A stretch of DNA of 64,000 bases, from contig CAWBIZ010000005.1 in assembly GCA_963789005.1 (NCBI GenBank), positions 573,928 to 637,927 on the forward strand. Reading direction: 5' to 3'. The notes below the pieces were generated by a model. That model was not told where the DNA came from. It did no database searches and was given only the letters and a program-made list of their open reading frames with translations. This stretch comes from DASSUW01 sp963789005 (GTDB taxonomy: Bacteria; Actinomycetota; Thermoleophilia; Solirubrobacterales; Solirubrobacteraceae). This document shows positions 57,529 through 64,000 of the stretch, one piece after another (the first letter of the stretch is position 1; every line of letters begins with the position of its first letter). The position numbers were made by a program, and so were the translations under genes.

Positions 57529-57945
57529 GTGCCATTTCGGCTGCTTGAGGAGGAGACGCGCGCCGCGCGCGAGCAGTCGCCGCAGCTGCTGCGCGCCGCG
57601 ATCGTGCGGCGCGTGATCGAAGGCGCCGACGAATGGCGCAAGGATGACCGGGACTTCATGGTCGCGCTCGCACCGCTGCGACACTGCGCCGGCGTGATTG
57701 GCGGCGATACCGCCGCGCTGTTCGCCGATGCGGCTCGGGAGGTCCCGGACGACCTGCGCGAGACCGTCGAAGCCATGGGCCGACGGCTCGACGTCACGCC
57801 GGCGGCGTTCGGCTTCGTGTTCGACGAGACGACCGAGGGGCCGCGTTATGGCTTTGAGTCGATGTGGACCGACGAGGAGCTCGCGCTCGGTCCCGGCGAG
57901 CTCGAACGCCGCTGGATGCAGCGGCAGGGGCTCGACGAGCCGTGA
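57529..57945 (+). CDS. Hypothetical protein
   Basis: 138 residues from a GTG. VPFRLLEEETRAAREQSPQL, IVRRVIEGADEWRKDDRDFM, ALFADAAREVPDDLRETVEA, FDETTEGPRYGFESMWTDEE. Soluble, mixed charged helices, with the compact look of a real protein. No family recognised. It follows the UspA remnant closely, so its promoter region may have been altered. Confidence 0.55.
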   Translation: MPFRLLEEETRAAREQSPQLLRAAIVRRVIEGADEWRKDDRDFMVALAPLRHCAGVIGGDTAALFADAAREVPDDLRETVEAMGRRLDVTPAAFGFVFDETTEGPRYGFESMWTDEELALGPGELERRWMQRQGLDEP

Positions 57946-58105
57946 GCAGCGCATAAGATCGCGTACACCGGCATCTCGTCGGCCGCGCCGGGAGCCTGAC
58001 GAACCCGTCCGCGCTGACCACCGGACTCGCGCTTTGCGCGAGGGCGAGCAGTGCTCCGCCCGAGGAGGCCCTCCTTCGAGTGCGAGGTTCGCGTCGCGCT
58101 TCGGT

Positions 58106-58378
58106 CTACGCGCTCCCAACCGGCGTCGTTCCGAACATCAGGGTTCGGCGGCGAACGTCGTAGTGGACGACCGATGCGGTCGAGAGCATGTCCTGCAGGT
58201 TGTCCGCGTCGTCGGGGTCGACCGTGAGGACTTCTTCCCACGCCCCTTGGTCGAGCACGAGCTGCAGAGTCCACGTGCCGGGTGCGTTCGCCTTGCCGGC
58301 GATCCAGGTGAACTGGTAATGGCTCAGCTGACGGACCTGGATGGCATCGTCGGTCACGGGTTGCTTGGGCTGTGGCAT
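58106..58378 (-). CDS. Small hypothetical protein downstream of PPK2
   Basis: 90 residues: QVRQLSHYQFTWIAGKANAP, TWTLQLVLDQGAWEEVLTVD, DADNLQDMLSTASVVHYDVR, RRTLMFGTTPVG. A mostly beta pattern. It starts 31 bases after the PPK2 stop on the same strand and is probably co-transcribed. No family recognised. Confidence 0.65.
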   Translation of the reverse strand: MPQPKQPVTDDAIQVRQLSHYQFTWIAGKANAPGTWTLQLVLDQGAWEEVLTVDPDDADNLQDMLSTASVVHYDVRRRTLMFGTTPVGSA

Positions 58379-58409
58379 GAGAGTCCTTCGTCGTCGGCTT
58401 ACTACGGGT

Positions 58410-59258
58410 CTAGAACACCTCGGGCACGAACCGCTGAGTCTCGAGCGGCGGGCGCTCGTAGCCCTCGTCGCTCTGGCGCGGAGGCAGAGCCAGCGGTGCG
58501 GGCGCCTGGTACTCGTACGGGATGCTCGTGAGCAGATGCGTGATGGTGTTCAGGCGTGCGCGGCGCTTGTCGTCGGCTTGCACGACCCACCACGGCGACA
58601 GCTTCGTGTCGGTGTGGGCGAACATGACGTCCTTGGCGCGCGAGTAGTCGACCCAGCGGCTACGCGCCTCGAGGTCCATCGGGCTGAGCTTCCAGTGCTT
58701 GGCGGGGTCGGCCAGCCGGGCCTGGAAGCGACGCTCCTGCTCGTCATCGGAGACCGAGAACCAGTACTTGATGAGCGTGATGCCCGAGCGGATGAGCATC
58801 TCCTCGAACAGTGGGCACGCGCGGAGGAACTCCTGATACTCCTCTTCGGTGCAGAAGCCCATGACGCGCTCGACGCCGGCGCGGTTGTACCAGCTGCGAT
58901 CGAACAGCACCATCTCTCCGCCCGACGGCAGCTCGGCGATGTAGCGCTGGAAGTACCACTGTGTGCGCTCACGATCGCTGGGCGCGGGCAGAGCCGCGAC
59001 CCGGCATACGCGCGGGTTGAGGTCCTGGGTGATCGTCTTGATCACGCCGCCTTTGCCGGCCGCGTCGCGGCCCTCGAAGATGACGACGACCCGCAAACCG
59101 CGCGCCTTGACGTACTCCTGGAGCTTGACGAGCTCCACGTGGAGCCGGTCGACCTCGTCGTCGAAGCGCTTGCGCTTCAACTTCGGCGCGGTGGCGGGCG
59201 ATCGGCCGTTTGTGTCCCTGGCCGTCTGCGCCTTGTCTGGGTCCTTCGTCCTGGCCAT
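58410..59258 (-). CDS. ppk2: Polyphosphate kinase 2
   Basis: 282 residues from the ATG at 59258. Walker A GRDAAGKGG at 63-71, Walker B with Asp120 in VLFDRSWYNRAGVE, the lid segment QERRFQARLADPAKHWKLSP and the end WWVVQADDKRRARLNTITHL. This is the class I PPK2 pattern. The enzyme moves phosphate between polyphosphate and nucleoside diphosphates. The basic N-terminal ~30 residues (KLKRKRFDDEVDRLH) are usual. Confidence 0.95.
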   Translation of the reverse strand: MARTKDPDKAQTARDTNGRSPATAPKLKRKRFDDEVDRLHVELVKLQEYVKARGLRVVVIFEGRDAAGKGGVIKTITQDLNPRVCRVAALPAPSDRERTQWYFQRYIAELPSGGEMVLFDRSWYNRAGVERVMGFCTEEEYQEFLRACPLFEEMLIRSGITLIKYWFSVSDDEQERRFQARLADPAKHWKLSPMDLEARSRWVDYSRAKDVMFAHTDTKLSPWWVVQADDKRRARLNTITHLLTSIPYEYQAPAPLALPPRQSDEGYERPPLETQRFVPEVF

Positions 59259-59515
59259 CGTCGCACTCCTCGCGTCGCCTCGAGAGAGTTTCACCGGAGC
59301 GGGCCTGGACGAAACGGGCCGGGCATTACACCCTCGCACCCCGCAGCGCGAGGGCTCGCGCGAGGATCCCAGGGTCGGCCCGTTGGACGGCGCACCGAGC
59401 GGGTAGCCCAAAGCCGCATGCTCACCCGCGGGCTTGTAGTGGTCGGAGCTCCTTCCGCGTTCGCCCGCCGCCGGCCGGTCGTCGGCTCGCGTTGCACGGG
59501 CGACGGAGACCGGGC

Positions 59516-60013
59516 TCAGGCAAGCGGGTGGGACTGCGCCAACGGCGGGCCGAGGACCGTCATGCCCGCATCCTCCGCGAGCGCCGCGAAGGCCTCCCGC
59601 ACCGCCGATCCCTCGCCGGCCACCTCCGCGAAGCGCTCGAAGAATCGCTCCATCCCCGGCGATGCGGGGGTGAAGACGAAAAGCATGTGGGCCTGACCTT
59701 CGCTCACGTTCTGCCAGCTGTGGGGCGTATCGCGCGGGATGAACGCGAACGAGCCCGGCGCCATGTCCATGACCTCATCTTCGATCCGTAGGCGAAACGC
59801 TCCGTCGACGAAGTACATGGCCTCGTCCTCGTTCGCGTGCTTGTGAAAGGGCGGGCCCTCCCCGGGCATCGTGACGCTCTCGCAGGCCGTCAGCGCCCCA
59901 CCGGTCTCCTCGCCGCGAGCCTTGATCTCGAGTGGTCCCCCCGTCGCGACCGGATTACGCAGCGAGTCGCCCTCTCCTCGCGCCGCGTGGAACGGTCGGG
60001 CGGCGCCGCTCAT
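59516..60013 (-). CDS. Cupin-domain protein
   Basis: 165 residues from an ATG in an ATGA overlap with the preceding gene. Cupin motif 1: PPFHKHANEDEAMYFVDGAF with the two His and Glu ligands; motif 2: MAPGSFAFIPRDTPHSWQN with the third His. Single cupin barrel plus a helical tail. Substrate unknown. Similar in plan to the cupin at 62285. Confidence 0.85.
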   Translation of the reverse strand: MSGAARPFHAARGEGDSLRNPVATGGPLEIKARGEETGGALTACESVTMPGEGPPFHKHANEDEAMYFVDGAFRLRIEDEVMDMAPGSFAFIPRDTPHSWQNVSEGQAHMLFVFTPASPGMERFFERFAEVAGEGSAVREAFAALAEDAGMTVLGPPLAQSHPLA

Positions 60014-60462
60014 GGCCTCTCCATGTGGGTGTCGGGATCGGGGTTGTCGGCGTGGCGGTGGACGATCTTCCAGGCGCCGTCCTCGCGCCGGTAGATGTGC
60101 GTCACGCGAACCAACACGGGCTCCACTGGGCGTCCGGCGATCGATCCGTTGAAGCGCTCGAAGCCCAGGGTGTAGGCCATGTCTCCATCCACCCCGACGA
60201 CCTCGACGTCGAAGTGGAAGTCGCTGACATTCGAGAACCGCGACGCGACCCATGTAAACGTCTCGCTCAGCTTGTCCCACCCGGACTGGGACATGCCGAT
60301 CGCGCCGAAGAGCGTCACCGGGTCCTTCCTCGACCAGAGATCCATCCTGGGCCCGGGATCCCCATTGGTCACGAACGCCTCCTCGGCCGCGGTCTGCCGC
60401 GCGAGGGCCGTCGAGCGAAACTCCTTGACCTCGGCCGGCTCGCCGTGCACCTCAATTCCCAT
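60010..60462 (-). CDS. SnoaL/NTF2-like protein
   Basis: 150 residues from the ATG at 60462, preceded by GAGGGAGG. LARQTAAEEAFVTNGDPGPR, MDLWSRKDPVTLFGAIGMSQ, VEVVGVDGDMAYTLGFERFN, VRVTHIYRREDGAWKIVHRH. The DGAWKIVHRHAD end is typical of SnoaL-like/DUF4440 proteins. Co-translated with the cupin gene after it. Confidence 0.85.
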   Translation of the reverse strand: MGIEVHGEPAEVKEFRSTALARQTAAEEAFVTNGDPGPRMDLWSRKDPVTLFGAIGMSQSGWDKLSETFTWVASRFSNVSDFHFDVEVVGVDGDMAYTLGFERFNGSIAGRPVEPVLVRVTHIYRREDGAWKIVHRHADNPDPDTHMERP

Positions 60463-60598
60463 CTGACCTCCCTCGGTCGCGTCCGCGGTCTGCGATCCGG
60501 TCGCGCGAGCCGAGTCTCTCACGCCACAGTCGCGCTTGTGCCTCGCCCGAGTGAAGGGCGGCGATCCGGGCCCGTCACGACGTGGCAGGATTGGCACG

Positions 60599-61258
60599 AT
60601 GGACGACCGCGACCTGGAGCTGCGCAGGCTGACCTACCAGCTCTTCGTCGACCGTGGGCGCGCTCCGACGGTTGGCGAAGTCGCGTCCGCCGCCGGGTCG
60701 ACGAGCAGCGCCGTCGAGTCGGGCTGGCGTCGGCTCCATGACGCGCATGCGCTCGTCCTGAACCCGGCCACCGCCGAGCTGCGGATGGCCAACCCGTTCT
60801 CAGCCGTCCCGACTGCCTATCGCGTTCGCGCGCGCGGGCAGTGGTGGTACGCGAACTGCGCGTGGGACGCGTTCGGCGTGTGTGCCTCGCTGCACGTCGA
60901 TGGGCGCATCGAGACGTCATGTGCAGACTGCGGCGAGCCGCTCGCGGTCGACGTGCGCGATCGGCTCCCGTCTGACCAGCGACTCCTCTTTCACTGCCTC
61001 GTGCCCGCCGCACACTGGTGGGACGACATCGTGTTCACCTGAAGCACGATGAATCTCTTCCGGTCGGAGGAGCACATCGTTCGCTGGCTCGGTGACCGGG
61101 ACCCGGGAACCACCCTCTCTGTCACCACCCTCAGCCGGCTAGCGCATGATTGGTGGAGCGACCGGCTGGCGCCGGATTGGAAGCCCAGAACGCGCGATCA
61201 GAACCAGGCGATTCTGGACCGTCTGGGACTCACCGGGGCCTTCTGGCGCCTCCCCTGA
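60599..61258 (+). CDS. MerB-like organomercurial lyase with in-frame TGA at the second catalytic cysteine (candidate selenoprotein)
   Basis: 219 residues if the TGA at 61040-61042 is read through. The N-terminal ~60 residues form a helix-turn-helix-like domain (TVGEVASAAGSTSSAVESGW). The MerB core follows: WWYANCAWDAFGV with Cys87 and Asp90, matching MerB Cys96 and Asp99. After HWWDDIVFT comes TGA as codon 148, and the same frame continues STMNLFRSEEHIVRWL to LGLTGAFWRLP. In MerB, Cys159 lies 63 residues after Cys96; here the TGA lies 61 after Cys87. Actinobacterial relatives, as I recall them, have Cys in VFTC at this site. So TGA may encode selenocysteine, or the gene has a nonsense mutation. 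Total length fits MerB (212). Confidence 0.7.
61055..61072 (+). promoter_or_regulatory. Candidate bacterial SECIS hairpin after the in-frame TGA
   Basis: CTCTTCC (61055-61061) can pair with GGAGGAG (61066-61072) in a 7-bp stem with one G-U pair. The apical loop is GGTC, starting 20 bases after the TGA. Known bacterial SECIS elements lie at such distances and have a G in the first two loop positions; the E. coli fdhF loop contains GGUCU. The same bases encode LFRSEE, so the fold could be accidental. Confidence 0.5.
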
Positions 61259-61288
61259 CGCGCTGCACGACACCGTCGGCGGAGGCAT

Positions 61289-62215
61289 TCACGGTGTCGG
61301 CGCGTAGGCGCGTGCGGTGTGGATGAGGCGCTCGAGCAGGTCGTCGACCACCGGTGTGCGCGCTGCGGCCGGCGCGAGCGCCTCGATGGTGCGGCTGCCG
61401 GCCGGACGCTCGGCGAGCGGGCGGATCGTGGTGCCGGGCGGGACCGTGGCGAGCGTCAGTCCGTGCATGGGCACGACGGCGATGCCGGCGGCGACGAATG
61501 CTTGCGCGGCGGGCAGGTCGTCGAGCTCGTAGGCCACGCGTGGCGAGAAGCCGGCCTGCGCGCAGAGGTGCTCCACGACCGAGCGGAAGCGTCCGGCGGG
61601 TGTGTCGCGCCGCGGCAGGATGAGCGGCTCTGCCTCCAGATCGGCGATCCTGACGGCGTCGCGCCGCGCTAGCCGGTGGCCCTCGGGCAGCACCACGTAG
61701 AGGTGATCGACCAGCAGGCGGCGCCGCTGCAGGCCGGCGGTCTCGGGCACCGCGACCCCGGGCAGGTGGTGCACCACCGCGAGGTCGGCATCGCCGCCGC
61801 GGAGGCGCTCGACCGCCTCGCGCGTCTCGAGCTGCAGGACCTCGACGACGAGCTGCGCGTGGCTGCGGCGCAAGTCGCGCACCGCCGTCGGCACGAACGA
61901 GGACAGGGCGCTGGGGAACGCCGCCAGGCGCAGGCGCGGCGTGCCGCCGCGCAGATCCTCCACGGCGGCTTGCGCGCCGCCCAACGCGGCGAGCACGCGC
62001 TCGACGTGCGGGCGCAGGAGCGCGCCCGCGCGGGTGGCGCGCAGCGGGCGCTGCGACCGGTCCACGAGCACCGTCCCCACCTCGCGCTCGAGCGCCGCCA
62101 GCTGTTGTGACACCGCCGACTGCGTGTAGCCGAGCACGTCGGCCGCGGCCGAGATCGAGCCGAGGTCCAGAACCAGTGCCAGCGCCCGCAGGCGCTGGAC
62201 GTCGCCGAACGACAT
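61289..62215 (-). CDS. LysR-family transcriptional regulator
   Basis: 308 residues. Winged helix: MSFGDVQRLRALALVLDLGS, ISAAADVLGYTQSAVSQQLA, ALEREVGTVLVDRSQRPLRA. Effector domain from ~90 on (RLRLAAFPSALSSFVPTAVR and onward). Divergent from a cupin gene, with a TCTACT-GAT-AGTAGA inverted repeat between them. It probably regulates that gene. Confidence 0.92.
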   Translation of the reverse strand: MSFGDVQRLRALALVLDLGSISAAADVLGYTQSAVSQQLAALEREVGTVLVDRSQRPLRATRAGALLRPHVERVLAALGGAQAAVEDLRGGTPRLRLAAFPSALSSFVPTAVRDLRRSHAQLVVEVLQLETREAVERLRGGDADLAVVHHLPGVAVPETAGLQRRRLLVDHLYVVLPEGHRLARRDAVRIADLEAEPLILPRRDTPAGRFRSVVEHLCAQAGFSPRVAYELDDLPAAQAFVAAGIAVVPMHGLTLATVPPGTTIRPLAERPAGSRTIEALAPAAARTPVVDDLLERLIHTARAYAPTP

Positions 62216-62223
62216 GAAGCGAC

Positions 62224-62238
62224 TCTACTGATAGTAGA
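62224..62238. promoter_or_regulatory. Inverted repeat between the LysR and cupin genes
   Basis: TCTACT and AGTAGA arms with a GAT spacer, nine bases upstream of the LysR start and 47 bases from the cupin ATG. Symmetry and place fit a LysR box. Confidence 0.5.
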
Positions 62239-62284
62239 AGCGAATGAAGTTGCGCTGATGCTCGTCGATCGAGACCATCGGACG

Positions 62285-62776
62285 ATGAACCCCACCCCCA
62301 CAGCCACCCCCAACGGCTACGCCGTCGCCGCGGGCGAAGGCGAACGCCTCTGGATCGTCGGCGACACGATGACGTTCAAGGCCACCGGCGAGAGCACCGG
62401 CGGGGGCCTCGTGCTGATCGAGAACCTGACCGCGCCCGGCGGCGGCCCGCCGCCGCACGTCCACACCCACGAGGACGAGTTCTTCTACGTCCTCGACGGC
62501 ACGTTCGAGCTGCGGATCGGCGACGAGCTGCACGCCCTCCAGCCGGGCGGCTTCGCCTACGTGCCGCGGGGCACGGTCCACAACTTCCGCAACACCGCCC
62601 TGACCCCGAGCCGGATCCTCGTGGGCTTCACGCCAGGCGGCATCGAGGACTTCTTCCGCGAGGCAGGTCGCCCCGCGACCGACGACGGGCCGGCGCCGCC
62701 GCTGGACGAGGACGAGATCGCCCGCACGACAGTCGCCGCGCCGAAGTACGGACTCGAGGCCGTCGCCTTCGACTGA
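62285..62776 (+). CDS. Cupin-domain protein
   Basis: 163 residues from the ATG at 62285. Cupin motif 1: PPPHVHTHEDEFFYVLDGTF with His, His and Glu; motif 2: LQPGGFAYVPRGTVHNFRN. The layout matches quercetinase-like cupins. Helical tail (IEDFFREAGRP). Likely under control of the divergent LysR protein. Confidence 0.87.
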   Translation: MNPTPTATPNGYAVAAGEGERLWIVGDTMTFKATGESTGGGLVLIENLTAPGGGPPPHVHTHEDEFFYVLDGTFELRIGDELHALQPGGFAYVPRGTVHNFRNTALTPSRILVGFTPGGIEDFFREAGRPATDDGPAPPLDEDEIARTTVAAPKYGLEAVAFD

Positions 62777-62820
62777 CCAGGACCGCGGGAAGCGCGCCTC
62801 GCATGTGAACGCGACGCGGA

Positions 62821-63897
62821 TCAGAGGACGGCGAGCTCCTGACGGGACATGCCGTTCAGGCCGAGCGTGTTCATGGTCCGCATCCCCTCGCCTCGAAAGT
62901 CGCGGGCGAGAAGGACCGAAGCGATCGCAATGACGGCGTCCATGACCGGTGTGGGTACGCCCAGGTGCGCGGCTAGATCGGTCAGGAAGATCAACGAGTA
63001 GCCGACGTCTTCTGTCAGATAGCGGTGTTCGAGCTGGCTCTGCGCTCCGATCCCCAGGAAGCCGGGCGCGGTGCTGTAGCCCGTCGAGTAGTTCGCTTCG
63101 CGCATGTATCCCTGCCTGACCCCCAGGGCCGGCTCGGACAGGATCGTGACCCCCAGCGCGCCGGCGATCGCCAGCCTCTCCTCATCGACCGCCTCGATCA
63201 ACCGCCCGACGCTCTCGGTCACACCCTCCTCGTAGAACAGGAAGTCGCCGCCGGTTCGCTCGAGTAGACCGGCGTTGAGCAGCGTGACCGCCGGATGGAT
63301 CACCGGGTTGCCGTTCTGGAGGGTGGTCTGAAAGACGCTTTCAGCTTTCTCGACAGCCGGCCAGACATCCCTCACGAGGCCGTAAAGCCGGTCCGTCCCC
63401 GCTCGCGGCAGCCCGGCGAGGTAGACCCCGGTCGTGAGCTTGAGGAAGACGTTGACGACGCCCGGCTCGGTGACCCGCACCGCGTACGGCAGCGTGCTGG
63501 TCTCGCCGACGATGTATCGCTGGTCGTCGAGCTCGAGCCCGACCGCATGCTTGAACGCGATCGCGCCGGCGCACGAACCGGGGCAGATCAGAACCGCCAC
63601 GCCCTCGGTCAGGTGGCGCCCGGCCACGACGGCCAGCGGCTCGGTGCTGTACGCCGGACCCACGAGCACCACGAGCTCGGCACCGGCCATGGCCTCCGCG
63701 GCGTCGTGCCCGGCGTATCGGATCGGGGCGAAGCCCTGGAGATCACCGCTCGCGGTGATGCCGCCGGCGTCGTCCACCGCGACCACGTTCGCGCCGAACT
63801 CCGGCGGGGCGTACAGCGACACCTCATGGCCGTACTGTGCGAAGTCAAACGCCGATGCAACCCCTCCGTTACCGGCTCCGAGCACTGCCACGCGCAT
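62821..63897 (-). CDS. Opine/octopine dehydrogenase-family oxidoreductase
   Basis: 358 residues from the ATG at 63897, behind GGGAGG; an in-frame codon 18 bases upstream is an alternative. Rossmann fold at the start: MRVAVLGAGNGGVASAFDFA. Then VLICPGSCAGAIAFKHA, VGETSTLPYAVRVTEPG, and the family motif NGNPVIHPAVTLLNAG with the catalytic His. The end (GYSLIFLTDLAAHLGVPTPV, MDAVIAIASVLL) is typical. These enzymes join an amino acid and a 2-oxo acid using NAD(P)H, but substrate cannot be inferred. Confidence 0.88.
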   Translation of the reverse strand: MRVAVLGAGNGGVASAFDFAQYGHEVSLYAPPEFGANVVAVDDAGGITASGDLQGFAPIRYAGHDAAEAMAGAELVVLVGPAYSTEPLAVVAGRHLTEGVAVLICPGSCAGAIAFKHAVGLELDDQRYIVGETSTLPYAVRVTEPGVVNVFLKLTTGVYLAGLPRAGTDRLYGLVRDVWPAVEKAESVFQTTLQNGNPVIHPAVTLLNAGLLERTGGDFLFYEEGVTESVGRLIEAVDEERLAIAGALGVTILSEPALGVRQGYMREANYSTGYSTAPGFLGIGAQSQLEHRYLTEDVGYSLIFLTDLAAHLGVPTPVMDAVIAIASVLLARDFRGEGMRTMNTLGLNGMSRQELAVL

Positions 63898-64000
63898 CCC
63901 GACCTCCCGTGTCAAACGTCCGCGTTGGTCTGAGCTCCGCGGACCCTAAGCGGCACTCCGGGCGGCCCGCAAGCGACGCGACCGCGCGGAGTTCTCCAGC

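Noticed and set aside
60599..61042. MerB-like gene ending at the TGA as a complete 147-residue protein
   Set aside because: The conserved C-terminal MerB segment continues in the same frame right after the TGA, and the second catalytic residue would be missing.
1..64000. CRISPR arrays, rRNA or tRNA genes, phage structural genes
   Set aside because: No regularly spaced repeats, RNA-gene cores or capsid/terminase-like proteins were found while reading both strands.

Overview
The window is about 64 kb of very GC-rich, gene-dense DNA. Coding regions abut or overlap by 1-8 bases, GTG and TTG starts are common, and there is no outer-membrane machinery. The families present suggest a high-GC actinobacterium: LigD parts as separate genes, CGNR zinc-finger protein, SRAP, many VOC, EamA and GNAT genes, MprA-type two-component system. 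The style resembles Thermoleophilia/Solirubrobacterales, but this is inference from gene content; no rRNA, tRNA or marker gene was seen.

Layout. 1-7.4 kb: end of an SRAP gene, a cation/proton antiporter, a response regulator split into two genes, a J-domain protein, a holin-like protein beside a three-module wall hydrolase, and three tiny membrane proteins. 7.4-8.9 kb: two divergent VapBC-type toxin-antitoxin modules. 8.9-13.9 kb: response regulator, histidine kinase, LolA-like secreted protein and ABC exporter. 14-16.8 kb: GroES-like protein, soluble Mo-oxidoreductase, two small-molecule exporters. 16.9-24.6 kb: CGNR regulator, NudC, sucrase/ferredoxin-like protein, alcohol dehydrogenase, luciferase-like monooxygenase, a third toxin-antitoxin module, PfkB kinase and an epimerase. 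24.7-28.3 kb: five overlapping genes (glycosyltransferase, DUF2064 transferase, methyltransferase, membrane cytochrome b/Mo-oxidoreductase fusion, membrane protein). 28-49 kb: mixed metabolism, regulation and repair (LigD ligase, XthA, LigD polymerase), with several single-base frameshifts and one truncated sigma factor gene.

49.2-53.5 kb looks like an accessory insertion zone. It has an IS110/IS1111-type element with subterminal inverted repeats, three copies of a palindromic repeat, a HEPN-motif protein and an EcsC-like membrane protein. 53.5-64 kb carries membrane proteins, a decayed UspA gene, PPK2, two cupins, a MerB-like organomercurial lyase, a LysR gene and an opine-dehydrogenase-like gene.

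The most notable observation is the MerB-like gene at 60599-61258. An in-frame TGA lies exactly where the second catalytic cysteine of MerB is expected, and it is followed at the right distance by a small hairpin with a GGUC loop. This is a candidate selenocysteine-containing organomercurial lyase; the alternative is a nonsense mutation. Other points of interest are two toxins that seem to need CTG starts, a 26-bp palindrome over the start codon of a MarR-GNAT fusion gene, and the IS element with a candidate bridge RNA region.

All GC and similarity statements come from reading the sequence; no search or computation was run.
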